Assembly (NCBI RefSeq): GCF_029868855.1
Contig: NZ_JARWOV010000209.1
Coordinates: 60,396 to 124,395, forward strand
Source of the DNA: Nocardia carnea
GTDB taxonomy: Bacteria > Actinomycetota > Actinomycetes > Mycobacteriales > Mycobacteriaceae
Direction: 5' to 3'
DNA length: 64,000 nt
The notes under the pieces are model-generated. The model saw only the letters and a list, made by a program, of their open reading frames with translations, searched no databases and was not told the origin of the DNA. The position numbers and the translations under genes were made by a program. This document shows, one piece after another, positions 54,508-62,267 of the stretch (the stretch's first letter is position 1; each line of letters opens with the position of its first letter).

Positions 54508-54548
54508 TCTTTAATATGGACGGTATATGTCAGTATTATGGCTTCTGT
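54508..54548 (+). promoter_or_regulatory. 41-nt conserved element, copy D
   Basis: The sequence contains AATATGGACGGTATATGTCAGTA, cut here to its core; the downstream third (GGCTTCTG) has diverged and lacks the terminal GTCAC. It points rightward but lies only 65 bases from the leftward BadH-like start. It may serve both that gene and the rightward operon. Confidence 0.55.
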
Positions 54549-54760
54549 ATCTGTGCGCAAGTTTCGCGGCCGCCTGATGTGGGTGCTTCGAGACCGGTGC
54601 GGCCACTGTCGGTGGAACTGCGGGAACGCGAATGAGGACGAATTATCGCCGAGGACCAGGCTATCCGATGGCCTGGCGCGGTTCGAGGCGTATCCCGGGG
54701 CGGGCGCAGGGTTCGTCTCGGGTGTGCCCCGGCGTGGTCGGGGCGCCACCCTCAGTCCAT

Positions 54761-54801
54761 TTCCTAATATGGACTATATGTGTCAGTATATCCGTAGTCC
54801 G
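54761..54801 (+). promoter_or_regulatory. 41-nt conserved element, copy E
   Basis: This has TTCCTAATATGGAC, the same TATATGTGTCAGTAT as copy C, then a diverged tail CCGTAGTCC. It lies 253 bases after copy D, same orientation, 118 bases before the crotonase ATG at 54919. Its centre is identical to that of copy C over 18 bases. No gene is seen in 54444-54918. Confidence 0.6.
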
Positions 54802-54918
54802 GTTGACGACCGGATTTCGAGGAGTCATCCGCTCGACAGCCAGAACGAGGTGCCCGATGAGCAAACGTTCATGCCGCCGTCGGCGACTGTCCCGAGTCCG
54901 ATAGCAGTGAGGTCAACC

Positions 54919-55734
54919 ATGGCGACCGGAGAAGCTCACGACCTGCACACCGACGCGGTCCTGACACAACAGCGCGGCAATGTCCTGCTGATCACGATCA
55001 ACCGGCCACGAGCCCGCAACAGCATCAACCGGATGGTCGCCGAATCGATCGGCGAGGCGCTCGAGACCGCCGAGCGCGATCCGGCGGTGCGGGCGATTGT
55101 CCTCACCGGAGCGGGCGACCGGGCATTCTGTGCCGGGGCAGATCTCAAAGCGCTGGCCGCCGGGGAAGATATCCACCCCGCGGGGGCTCGTGCCCGCTGG
55201 GGTTTCGCGGGGTATGTCGATCACCCCGTCAGCAAACCCACCATTGCCGCGGTCAACGGATTTGCGCTCGGCGGCGGCACCGAACTGGCGTTGGCCAGCG
55301 ATATGGTCGTCGCGGCCGATACCGCCGAGTTCGGCCTGCCCGAAGTGCGCCGCGGACTGGTGGCCGCCGCCGGTGGTGCGTTCCGGCTGGCGCAGCAGAT
55401 TCCGCGCAAAGTCGCCTTGGCGATGGCTTTCACCGGCGAGCCGATCTCGGCGGCGCGGGCGGCGGAGCTGGGGCTGGTCACTCGGGTCGTGCCGCAGGAT
55501 CAGGTTCTCTCGGTAGCACTCGAGCTCGCCGATGCCATCGCCGCCAATGCCCCGCTTGCGGTGCAGGCCACCAAACGTATCGCGGGCGGCATCACCGACG
55601 GACATGTCGAGCGCGAGGCCGCGGACTGGGCGCGCAACCGCCTCGAAGCGGGACGGGTCCGGCATTCGCGAGACGCACAGGAGGGCCTGCGGGCCTTCGT
55701 CGAGAAGCGGACACCGAACTGGACAGGACAATGA
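54919..55734 (+). CDS. enoyl-CoA hydratase-family protein
   Basis: A crotonase of 271 residues with GAGDRAFCAGADLKALAAG and NGFALGGGTELALASDMVV. The first catalytic Glu is kept (FGLPEVRRG) but the second is Ala (LAMAFTGE). Single-Glu crotonases such as EchA members can still hydrate or act as isomerases. The frame is open far upstream but without family similarity; ATG 54919 is preceded by GAGG. It is the first gene of a four-gene operon with the thiolase-like/DUF35 pair, and its stop overlaps the thiolase-like start (ATGA). Confidence 0.87.
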   Translation: MATGEAHDLHTDAVLTQQRGNVLLITINRPRARNSINRMVAESIGEALETAERDPAVRAIVLTGAGDRAFCAGADLKALAAGEDIHPAGARARWGFAGYVDHPVSKPTIAAVNGFALGGGTELALASDMVVAADTAEFGLPEVRRGLVAAAGGAFRLAQQIPRKVALAMAFTGEPISAARAAELGLVTRVVPQDQVLSVALELADAIAANAPLAVQATKRIAGGITDGHVEREAADWARNRLEAGRVRHSRDAQEGLRAFVEKRTPNWTGQ

Positions 55735-56897
55735 CACACAGCACCTCGCGATCACCGGTGATCGCCGGTCTCGGAATGACCGCGATGGGGAAGGTCTACG
55801 GCAAGAGCGCCCGCCAGTTCGCCGCGGAGGCCACCCGGCTGGCCGTCGCCGACGCCGGTCTGCGCTTGGCGGATGTCGACGGTTTACTGGTCTCGGGCGG
55901 CGTGACCAATGATGTCGGCCTCGAGTTGCAGGTCGACCTGGGCCTGCGCGACCTGGCGGTTCTGACCCAGATGCAGGCATTCGGCGCTACCGCCGGCGCG
56001 ATGGTCCAGTACGCATCGATGGCGGTGCAGGCCGGGATGGCCGAAGTCATCGTGTGCGTGTTCGGTGATGCTCCGCTCGTGGAAGGGGCCGGGGCGGGCC
56101 GGGCCTATTCGGATGGTCACCGGACGCCTTCCGGATGGGCGGGCCTGCAGCGGTCGACGGGAGCAGTAACTCCGAACGTGCTGTACTCGCTGGCCGCGCG
56201 TCGCCACATGCTCGAATACGGGACGACCTCCGAACAGTTGGGTGCCATCGCCGTTGCCCAGCGCGACTGGGCCATGCTCAATCCACTGGCGCAGATGCGT
56301 ACCCCCATTACCCTCGCCGACCACCAGGAATCCCGCATCATCAGCGATCCGTTCCACCTCTACGATTGCTGCCTGGTATCGAACGGTGGCGTCGCCGTCG
56401 TGGTGACCACGGCCGACCGCGCCCGTGACCTGGCGCAGCCTCCGATTCGCGTTCTCGGATGGGCACAGTGTCATCCAGGCACCAGATTGCGTCGTAACGA
56501 CGACTTCGGGTTGGTGACCGGCGCGGCGCGCTCCGGGCCGGCGGCCATGTCGATGGCCGGCGTCACCGTCGACGATATCGATATCGCCGAACTCTACGAC
56601 TGCTACACCTACACCGCTCTGGTCAGTCTCGAGGACTACGGATTCTGCGCCAAAGGCGAAGGAGGCGAGTTCGTGGCGACGCCGGGAATGATCGGCCCGG
56701 ACGGCAAGGTGAAGATGAATACCGGCGGGGGACAGCTGTCCTCGTACTACATGTGGGGTATGACCCCGCTGTCCGAGGCCATCCTGCAGGCGCGCGGGCA
56801 GGCCGGCGCCCGGCAGGTGGAACAACACGAGCTCGTCCTGGTCTCGGGTAACGGGGGAATTCTCGACCACCACTCGACCTTGATCCTGGGCTCGTGA
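55731..56897 (+). CDS. thiolase-like protein (SCP2/Ltp2 type), no catalytic Cys
   Basis: A thiolase-fold protein of 388 residues, related to the non-specific lipid-transfer (SCP2) thiolases and Ltp2. The site that normally holds the nucleophilic Cys is AFGATAGAMVQ and has no Cys, whereas IAELYDCYTYTALVSLEDYGFCAKGEGGEF and NTGGGQLSS match the Ltp2-like C-terminal half. Ltp2 with its DUF35 partner ChsH2 works as a retro-aldolase on a 17-hydroxy-steroid side-chain CoA thioester. The DUF35-like gene follows directly, so a C-C cleaving aldolase is the best inference. Confidence 0.85.
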   Translation: MTHSTSRSPVIAGLGMTAMGKVYGKSARQFAAEATRLAVADAGLRLADVDGLLVSGGVTNDVGLELQVDLGLRDLAVLTQMQAFGATAGAMVQYASMAVQAGMAEVIVCVFGDAPLVEGAGAGRAYSDGHRTPSGWAGLQRSTGAVTPNVLYSLAARRHMLEYGTTSEQLGAIAVAQRDWAMLNPLAQMRTPITLADHQESRIISDPFHLYDCCLVSNGGVAVVVTTADRARDLAQPPIRVLGWAQCHPGTRLRRNDDFGLVTGAARSGPAAMSMAGVTVDDIDIAELYDCYTYTALVSLEDYGFCAKGEGGEFVATPGMIGPDGKVKMNTGGGQLSSYYMWGMTPLSEAILQARGQAGARQVEQHELVLVSGNGGILDHHSTLILGS

Positions 56898-56937
56898 GCC
56901 GGGCCCGGCCGGAAGAAGCGGAGGGATTCCCACATCA

Positions 56938-57348
56938 ATGAACGTTCAGCCTGTTGTCCGCGATGCCGCCACCTCGAAGTTCTTCGACGGAGCCGCACGA
57001 GGGGTCTTCCTGTTGCGACGGTCCACCGAAACCGGGGAAATCCTGGCTCCGCCCGCAGTGCAGGACAGTCTGGGTAACACCGATCTGGAATGGGTGCAGG
57101 CTTCGGGTCGGGGCCGGGTCGTATCGTGGGCGTTCGTCCCCCGGCGGGGCCGCGGTTCGGATGCCCCGGTCGAGGTCACGATCGGCCTGGTGGAGCTCGA
57201 TGAGGGGCCGTGGTGGTGGACCCAGCTGGTCGATATCGACCGCGATACCCTCGCTGCCGGACTACGAGTCCGCGCGGTGTTCCTCGAGTCGGGTCCGGCG
57301 GAGACCGACGAGTATGTCCCGGTCTTCACGCGGGCCGAGAACGAGTAG
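56938..57348 (+). CDS. DUF35/OB-fold protein lacking the zinc-ribbon cysteines
   Basis: A 136-residue OB-fold protein of the DUF35 family. The OB part is clear: LEWVQASGRGRVVSWAFV and LVELDEGPWWWTQLVDID. In most members an N-terminal zinc ribbon with four Cys precedes it; here the equivalent stretch is FLLRRSTETGEILAPPAVQD, with no Cys at all. These proteins form complexes with thiolase-like partners and are needed for the aldolase activity of Ltp2. The neighbour at 55731 is the evident partner. GGAGGG precedes ATG 56938 at twelve bases. Confidence 0.82.
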   Translation: MNVQPVVRDAATSKFFDGAARGVFLLRRSTETGEILAPPAVQDSLGNTDLEWVQASGRGRVVSWAFVPRRGRGSDAPVEVTIGLVELDEGPWWWTQLVDIDRDTLAAGLRVRAVFLESGPAETDEYVPVFTRAENE

Positions 57349-57484
57349 GCCGATATCCGATCGAAAAGCGGCCGGTCCCCGCGCGATCTGCGATCGAGCC
57401 GGCATTCCGGGCGACATGGGTATCGGGCGCGCTACTTCGGTACAGGCAGCAGAACCGACGAACCAGGAGAGTAGGTCAACAACT

Positions 57485-58384
57485 ATGTCCGATCGAAAAA
57501 CCGGTGTGGAGTTTCCGTCCAAGGTCGGCGTCTGGTGGAACAGTGAGGCGTGGCCGATACGTGCGGCGCAGGACATCGCCCGCGATATCGAAGCATTGGG
57601 GTTCGGTTCACTGTTCATGCCCGAGGGCGGCGGGAAAGACGCGCTGGTGGAATCCGCGGCCTTCCTCGCGGCCACCGACCGGCTGGTGATCGGTACCGGC
57701 ATCGCCAATATCCACGTCCGGATACCGACAGCGGCGGAATCCGGCGGCCGCATCCTCAGCGCCCTGTATCCGGGACGGTTCGTGCTCGGGTTGGGTGTCA
57801 GCCACGGCCCGTTCGTCGAACAGTTGGGAGGGGCCGCCTATCGCAAGCCGCTGGCAACGATGCGGACGTATCTCGAGCGCATGGACGCACTGTCCCCGGA
57901 GATCGAGCCCGGCGCCAGGCCGCTACGCCTGCTCGCCGCACTGGGACCGAAGATGATCGAACTGTCCGGCGAACACGCCGACGGCGCCCATCCCTACCTG
58001 GTGACGCCCCAACAGACACAGGTCACCCGCTCGATCCTGGGCCCCGATCGTTGGATCGTCACCGAACAAGCCGTAGCGATCGGTGACGATTCCGAGGATC
58101 AACTTCGCCGTGCGCACGACCATCTCACGGCGTATTCGACGCTGCCCAACTACCGGAACTCGTGGCTACGCCAAGGTTTCGACGAGTCCGACCTGGTCAC
58201 CGGTGGATCGGACCGGTTGGCCCGCGCACTGGTCGGCGTGGGTTCGGCCGACGCCGCCGCCGCTGCGCTCACCGCACATCTCGACGCCGGCGCGGACCAC
58301 GTCGTCGTGCAGGTCCTGACGGACACACCGGCGACCGATCCGCGGCCCGCGCTCCGTGAGCTTGCCGAGGCGCTGCAGTTGTAA
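57485..58384 (+). CDS. F420-type LLM-class oxidoreductase
   Basis: A luciferase-like TIM-barrel protein of 299 residues of the F420-dependent group: VGVWWNSEAWPIRAAQDIARDIE, GTGIANIHVRIPTAAESGGR, GLGVSHGPFVEQLGG and LAALGPKMIELSGEHADGAHPY are typical. It would use reduced or oxidised coenzyme F420 as hydride carrier rather than FMN. The substrate is unknown; an alcohol or an enoyl/keto compound would fit. It is the last gene of the operon starting at 54919. Ribosome-binding is weak (AGGAGAG is distant); ATG 57485 starts the conserved part. Confidence 0.85.
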   Translation: MSDRKTGVEFPSKVGVWWNSEAWPIRAAQDIARDIEALGFGSLFMPEGGGKDALVESAAFLAATDRLVIGTGIANIHVRIPTAAESGGRILSALYPGRFVLGLGVSHGPFVEQLGGAAYRKPLATMRTYLERMDALSPEIEPGARPLRLLAALGPKMIELSGEHADGAHPYLVTPQQTQVTRSILGPDRWIVTEQAVAIGDDSEDQLRRAHDHLTAYSTLPNYRNSWLRQGFDESDLVTGGSDRLARALVGVGSADAAAAALTAHLDAGADHVVVQVLTDTPATDPRPALRELAEALQL

Positions 58385-58391
58385 TTTCCAG

Positions 58392-58431
58392 CGCGCGGCT
58401 TGCCGTCCGACGGTGTGCGGACGGCCGCGCG
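58392..58431. terminator. terminator-like double-stem hairpin
   Basis: CGCGCGG (58392-58398) pairs with CCGCGCG (58425-58431), and CCGTCCG (58403-58409) with CGGACGG (58418-58424), with a short one-sided bulge between the two stems. It starts eight bases after the F420-type oxidoreductase stop and before the leftward gene ending at 58500. Confidence 0.65.
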
Positions 58432-58499
58432 AAATGGCGCCACCGCAGCGGGCCGGTGGCCTCTTCTACCGGAGAGATCGGCGGCCCGCGGGCGCTGGG

Positions 58500-59234
58500 T
58501 CAGTGGTGTGCGGCGCGATTGATCGCGACGGTCTCGTCCAGCGAGGGTGCCGCAGTGAGGCTCGCGAATTGCTCCCCGAGCCGGTCACGAGTACGGGGAG
58601 CTTCGTCCTTGTCGGCCGCTGCCAGGGCCCGCCGCAACTGCGCGGCATCCAGTTCCGTGCAGTAGGCAGGAGTCCCCGGCTGTTGCCGCCACGATTCGGC
58701 CAGAACACCGGCATCGACCGGATCGAAGCCCGTGTCGTCGACGAGCTGCATGACGATCCGGCGTGCTCGTTCCGAGTCGGCGGCAACGGGGATGGCGATG
58801 CGGCCGGGCGTTCCGGCGGGTGCTCCCTTGGTCTGCTGCGTCCCCGCGAGCGCGGCGTTCCACGCCTTCACAATCGGTGTGCCGAGCTGCTCGGCACTCC
58901 ACACACTCTCGACCTGACCGTTGTCCACCGCCTCGACGTGGCCGTTCATGCCGGGATAGTAGTTCGACGTATCGACGATCACGGTATCGCCGGAAACCCC
59001 GGCCAGGACGCCGGCGAGCTCGGGCTGCTTCGCGAACGGGATCGACAGGATGATGACCTCCCTGTCGTGAGTCGCGGCTTCCAGGCCGACTGCGCGGGCG
59101 CCTGCCTCGCGGACGTCGGTGGCGACGGCCTCCGGGCCACGGGCGTCCGCGACCAGTATGTCGTGTCCGGCCTCGCTGAGCCGGCGTGCGATATTGCCGC
59201 CGATGGCTCCGGCGCCGATAACGGAAATCCTCAT
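58500..59234 (-). CDS. NADPH-dependent F420 reductase-like protein, copy 2
   Basis: A Rossmann protein of 244 residues: MRISVIGAGAIGGNIARRL, ADARGPE, DTSNYYPGMNG, KAWNAALAG and GFDPVDAGVLAESWRQQPG. It is the most diverged of the three paralogues; NSRGP of the others is DARGP here, and the loss of the Asn-Ser may change cofactor preference. It probably links NAD(P)H to F420 or another carrier. GGAAGGAAC precedes ATG 59234. It is downstream of copy 3, and both are near the F420-type enzyme 57485. Confidence 0.8.
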   Translation of the reverse strand: MRISVIGAGAIGGNIARRLSEAGHDILVADARGPEAVATDVREAGARAVGLEAATHDREVIILSIPFAKQPELAGVLAGVSGDTVIVDTSNYYPGMNGHVEAVDNGQVESVWSAEQLGTPIVKAWNAALAGTQQTKGAPAGTPGRIAIPVAADSERARRIVMQLVDDTGFDPVDAGVLAESWRQQPGTPAYCTELDAAQLRRALAAADKDEAPRTRDRLGEQFASLTAAPSLDETVAINRAAHH

Positions 59235-59268
59235 ATCGTGTTCCTTCCTTTCTCTCGTGTCCGGACAG

Positions 59269-60012
59269 CTACATGAACAGCGCGCGGCTGAGGCGGACGT
59301 GGTACTCGGAATCGGGATTCGTTCCAACGCCGAACCTTTCGGCGATTGCGGCGCCCGACAGGTCGCGCCGCGTCGGCAATTTTTCGGCCTCGGCGCTCGC
59401 CAGGGCGGCCGGCATCTCGTCCCGGGTGAGATCCGTACAGTAGGCGGGTGCTCCGGGCTGCTGGCGCCATGATTGCGCCAGCGGTCCGGCGTCGAATCCG
59501 TCGAATCCGGTGTCCTCGACCAGTGCCATGCCGACCGCGCGGTCGCTGTCGTCATCGGCGGCGACCGGGATGGCGATCCGGCCCGGAGTCCCTGGAGGCG
59601 TGCCTTTCAGGGCAAAGGAGCCGGAGCCGATGGCGTTCCATGCCTTGACGATCGACCGGCCGAGCTGTTCTGCGGCCCAAAGGCTTTCGACCTGGCCGGC
59701 CTCGATGGCCGCGATCTGGGAATCACGCCCCGGAACGTAGTTCGAGGTGTCGATGACGATCGTCTCGGCGGGGACACCGGCGAGCAGCGGCGCGATCTCG
59801 GGAACGCGGTTCAGCGGGATGGAGATGATGACGACGTCCACGCCTTGCACGGCCTCGGCCGCGGGCACCGCGCGGGCTCCCGTGGCAAGGACCGTGGCGT
59901 CGATCGTTTCGGGCCCGCGCGAGTTGGCCACCTCCACGTCGTGTCCGGCCGCGCTCAACTTTCGACTGAGCGTCTTACCGATATGGCCGACACCGAGAAT
60001 GCCTACCTTCAT
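59269..60012 (-). CDS. NADPH-dependent F420 reductase-like protein, copy 3
   Basis: A 247-residue Rossmann protein close to copy 1 (30386): MKVGILGVGHIGKTLSRKLS, NSRGPETID, SIPLNRVPEIAPLL, DTSNYVPGRDS, KAWNAIGSGSF and GFDGFDAGPLAQSWRQQPG. Large blocks are shared with copy 1, so the two stem from a duplication. It would supply reduced F420 to, or recycle it from, the enzyme at 57485. GAGGAG lies seven bases before ATG 60012. It is followed by copy 2 after a 34-base gap. Confidence 0.83.
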   Translation of the reverse strand: MKVGILGVGHIGKTLSRKLSAAGHDVEVANSRGPETIDATVLATGARAVPAAEAVQGVDVVIISIPLNRVPEIAPLLAGVPAETIVIDTSNYVPGRDSQIAAIEAGQVESLWAAEQLGRSIVKAWNAIGSGSFALKGTPPGTPGRIAIPVAADDDSDRAVGMALVEDTGFDGFDAGPLAQSWRQQPGAPAYCTDLTRDEMPAALASAEAEKLPTRRDLSGAAIAERFGVGTNPDSEYHVRLSRALFM

Positions 60013-60143
60013 ACAAAACTCCTCGGGTTCTGTTTATCGATTTCTTTTATCGGGCAAGGCTGTGCGAACACTTCGCAGGTGCCGTTCAGGCTGGCGGACC
60101 ACCCGGCGCCGGGGGCGGCTGCTCTACTGCTTGTTGTGCCCCG

Positions 60144-60425
60144 TTACCGGGCCCGCACCTTCCCCGTGGGCAGCGCGGCGCGCACGTACTCCTCGGTGGT
60201 CGCGATGATTTTCTCGCAGGGCACCGTCAGCGGGTTTTCCGGTTCCAATGCTCTCGCGGCAGCCATGAGCGGTTCCGGTAATCCGCTGAACGCGCTGAAA
60301 TATTCCTCCATCACGCGCAGCCATCGCCGAAGCCTTTCCGGCGCGTCGTCGAGCTGTGCTATGTCGGCTCGACGTGTCTCCAGTTCTTCCGAACGGGACT
60401 GCAACACCGCAGCCGTATGCGCCAT
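60144..60425 (-). CDS. short protein resembling a TetR C-terminal domain, possibly a remnant
   Basis: A 93-residue helical protein. The pattern ERLRRWLRVMEEYFSAFSGL and ATTEEYVRAALPTGKVRAR resembles the ligand-binding half of TetR-family regulators, but the N-terminal helix-turn-helix is absent. GAGGAG lies six bases before ATG 60425, so it may be translated as a short protein; alternatively it is the end of a truncated regulator. The upstream 360 bases hold no helix-turn-helix in any leftward frame I could see. It is followed by the two F420-reductase-like genes. Confidence 0.55.
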   Translation of the reverse strand: MAHTAAVLQSRSEELETRRADIAQLDDAPERLRRWLRVMEEYFSAFSGLPEPLMAAARALEPENPLTVPCEKIIATTEEYVRAALPTGKVRAR

Positions 60426-60481
60426 AGCCGCTCCTCTGATCGATTCGGAACGAAACGGAGGGATTATCCGCTTCAGTGACC

Positions 60482-60510
60482 GACAATACGGAGGAAGTCT
60501 CCGGATTGTC
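60482..60510. promoter_or_regulatory. 29-bp near-perfect dyad, candidate operator
   Basis: GACAATACGGAG (60482-60493) and CTCCGGATTGTC (60499-60510) form a 12-bp inverted repeat with one mismatch and a 5-base centre. It lies in the 363-base divergent gap 60426-60788, where no gene is seen, so it may bind a regulator for the leftward genes, the rightward flavoprotein gene, or both. Confidence 0.6.
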
Positions 60511-60788
60511 AAAGGGTGCGGCCCGGCACGAGCGGCGTCCGGCAGCCCGCGGTCGGTCGCGGACGACTTCGCCTGTGCGATCACCCTCGAAACAGGAGAA
60601 CGCTGGTCGAGGGCAGGGGCGAGGTGAGCTACGCGGCCGAGTTCCTGCGGGCGGGTGCCGTGGTACTCCTGCATCGTCGGGGGTGGCGGCTCCCACTGAG
60701 AGGGATTGTTCGAGCCCGATGTGCCGGGCCGCCCAGCACCATGGGCGTGGACTCCGTGGTGAGCACGGGTTGAGGAAAGGAATTCGCA

Positions 60789-62222
60789 ATGGGCGCTGTG
60801 CGCTTCGATGAAGAATGCGATGTCGTGGTCGTCGGGGTGGGGGCGGCCGGTTCTGCGGCGGCGTTGAGCGCGCAGGCGGCGGGGGCGCGCGTCGTCGTCC
60901 TCGAGAAAGCGGATGCCGCGACAGCCGGCGGCAATACCCGGGTATCCGGGGCAGGGTGGTTCATCAACCGTGATCCGGAGCGCGCCGCGCAATTCCTGCG
61001 TTCCCTGTGCGGTCCCTATCCCGTGGCCGACGATGTCGTCGAGGCGTGGTCGCGCGAAACGGCGCTGAACTCCGACTGGCTGCGCGCATTGGGGGCAGAA
61101 GTAGGTATGAGCTCGGAGTATCACACCGAGCCCGAGTACCACACCCTCGACGGTAGTGATTGCTACGCGGGTATGGACACCGTGGGCGCGCAGATGGGTG
61201 ATTTCCGGCTCTACGACTTCTTGCTCGGCGCCCTCACCGACGCCGGTATCGAGGTGCGTTTCTCGACACCGGCCGCGGAACTGATCACCGAGTCCGGCGT
61301 GGTGACCGGTGTGGAAACCGCCGGCGGGCGACGGATCCGTGCCCGCGGCGGCGTCGTTCTGGCGACCGGAGGGTTCGCCGCGAACACTCGAATGGTTCGC
61401 GACTATCTCAGGCTGACCGATGCGCCGATTTGGGGATCACCGCATTCGACCGGTGACGGTCACCGTATGGTGCAGCGTATCGGCGCGGACCTGTGGCATA
61501 TGGACAACATGATGACGATCACCGGTGTGCGTGTCGACGATGGGCCCGGTATTTTCCTCGCGCCCTGGGCGGCCCACAACTACCTGTTCATCGGCTCGGA
61601 CGGCCTGCGATTCGTCGATGAGACCGCCGAGAACCGGCACGGTCACATCTACCGCAACGGCACTCTCGAACTCTTCCCGCTGAGGTCTTTCCAGCTGGTC
61701 TTCGACGAGCGAATGCGTGCCGCGGGTCCGTTGAGTCCAACCCGGGAGGTGCTGCCGGTGGGGTGGAAGCTGCTGATGCAGAACTTCGCCTGGAGCGCCG
61801 ACAACAGCGAGGAGATCGCGTCCGGACTGATCCGGCGCGCGGATACGATCGCCGAGCTCGCCGAACTCGCCGGTGTGGATCCGACGACGCTGGAACGCAC
61901 TGTCGCGCGGTACAACAACGCCTGCGAAATCGGCCGCGACGACAGTTTCGGCCGTTCACCCGGAACTCTCGCGCCGGTGTCGAAGCCGCCGTTCTATGTG
62001 CTGGACGTTGCGCCCCTGCTCGGCTGGACCAACGGCGGCCCGCGCCGTGACGGGCGGGCGCGGGTCGTGGACGTAGACGGCACGGTGATCGCGGGCCTTT
62101 ACGCTGCCGGTGAGGTGAGCTCGACATACAGCTGGGCCAAGGACGGCGGGTTCCATATCGCCGACGCCCTGGCCTTCGGCCGGATCGCCGGTCGTGAGGC
62201 AGCCGGGCGCACGGGCGTATGA
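60789..62222 (+). CDS. FAD-dependent dehydrogenase of the fumarate reductase/3-ketosteroid dehydrogenase family
   Basis: A flavoprotein of 477 residues. The FAD-binding VVVVGVGAAGSAAAL (12-26) and EKADAATAGGNTRVSGAG are followed by the C-terminal GLYAAGEVSSTYSWAKDGGFHIADALAFGRIAG. It resembles fumarate reductase and tricarballylate dehydrogenase flavoproteins and 3-ketosteroid dehydrogenases, but is shorter than the latter (about 510-560). It would add or remove a double bond next to a ketone or carboxylate in a ring substrate. AGGAAAGGAATTC precedes ATG 60789. It is divergent from the short TetR-like gene and convergent with the AraC gene. Confidence 0.87.
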   Translation: MGAVRFDEECDVVVVGVGAAGSAAALSAQAAGARVVVLEKADAATAGGNTRVSGAGWFINRDPERAAQFLRSLCGPYPVADDVVEAWSRETALNSDWLRALGAEVGMSSEYHTEPEYHTLDGSDCYAGMDTVGAQMGDFRLYDFLLGALTDAGIEVRFSTPAAELITESGVVTGVETAGGRRIRARGGVVLATGGFAANTRMVRDYLRLTDAPIWGSPHSTGDGHRMVQRIGADLWHMDNMMTITGVRVDDGPGIFLAPWAAHNYLFIGSDGLRFVDETAENRHGHIYRNGTLELFPLRSFQLVFDERMRAAGPLSPTREVLPVGWKLLMQNFAWSADNSEEIASGLIRRADTIAELAELAGVDPTTLERTVARYNNACEIGRDDSFGRSPGTLAPVSKPPFYVLDVAPLLGWTNGGPRRDGRARVVDVDGTVIAGLYAAGEVSSTYSWAKDGGFHIADALAFGRIAGREAAGRTGV

Positions 62223-62267
62223 CCGGAGGTCGTTGTCTACGCACGACTGCGGCCCGGCCGGACCGGG

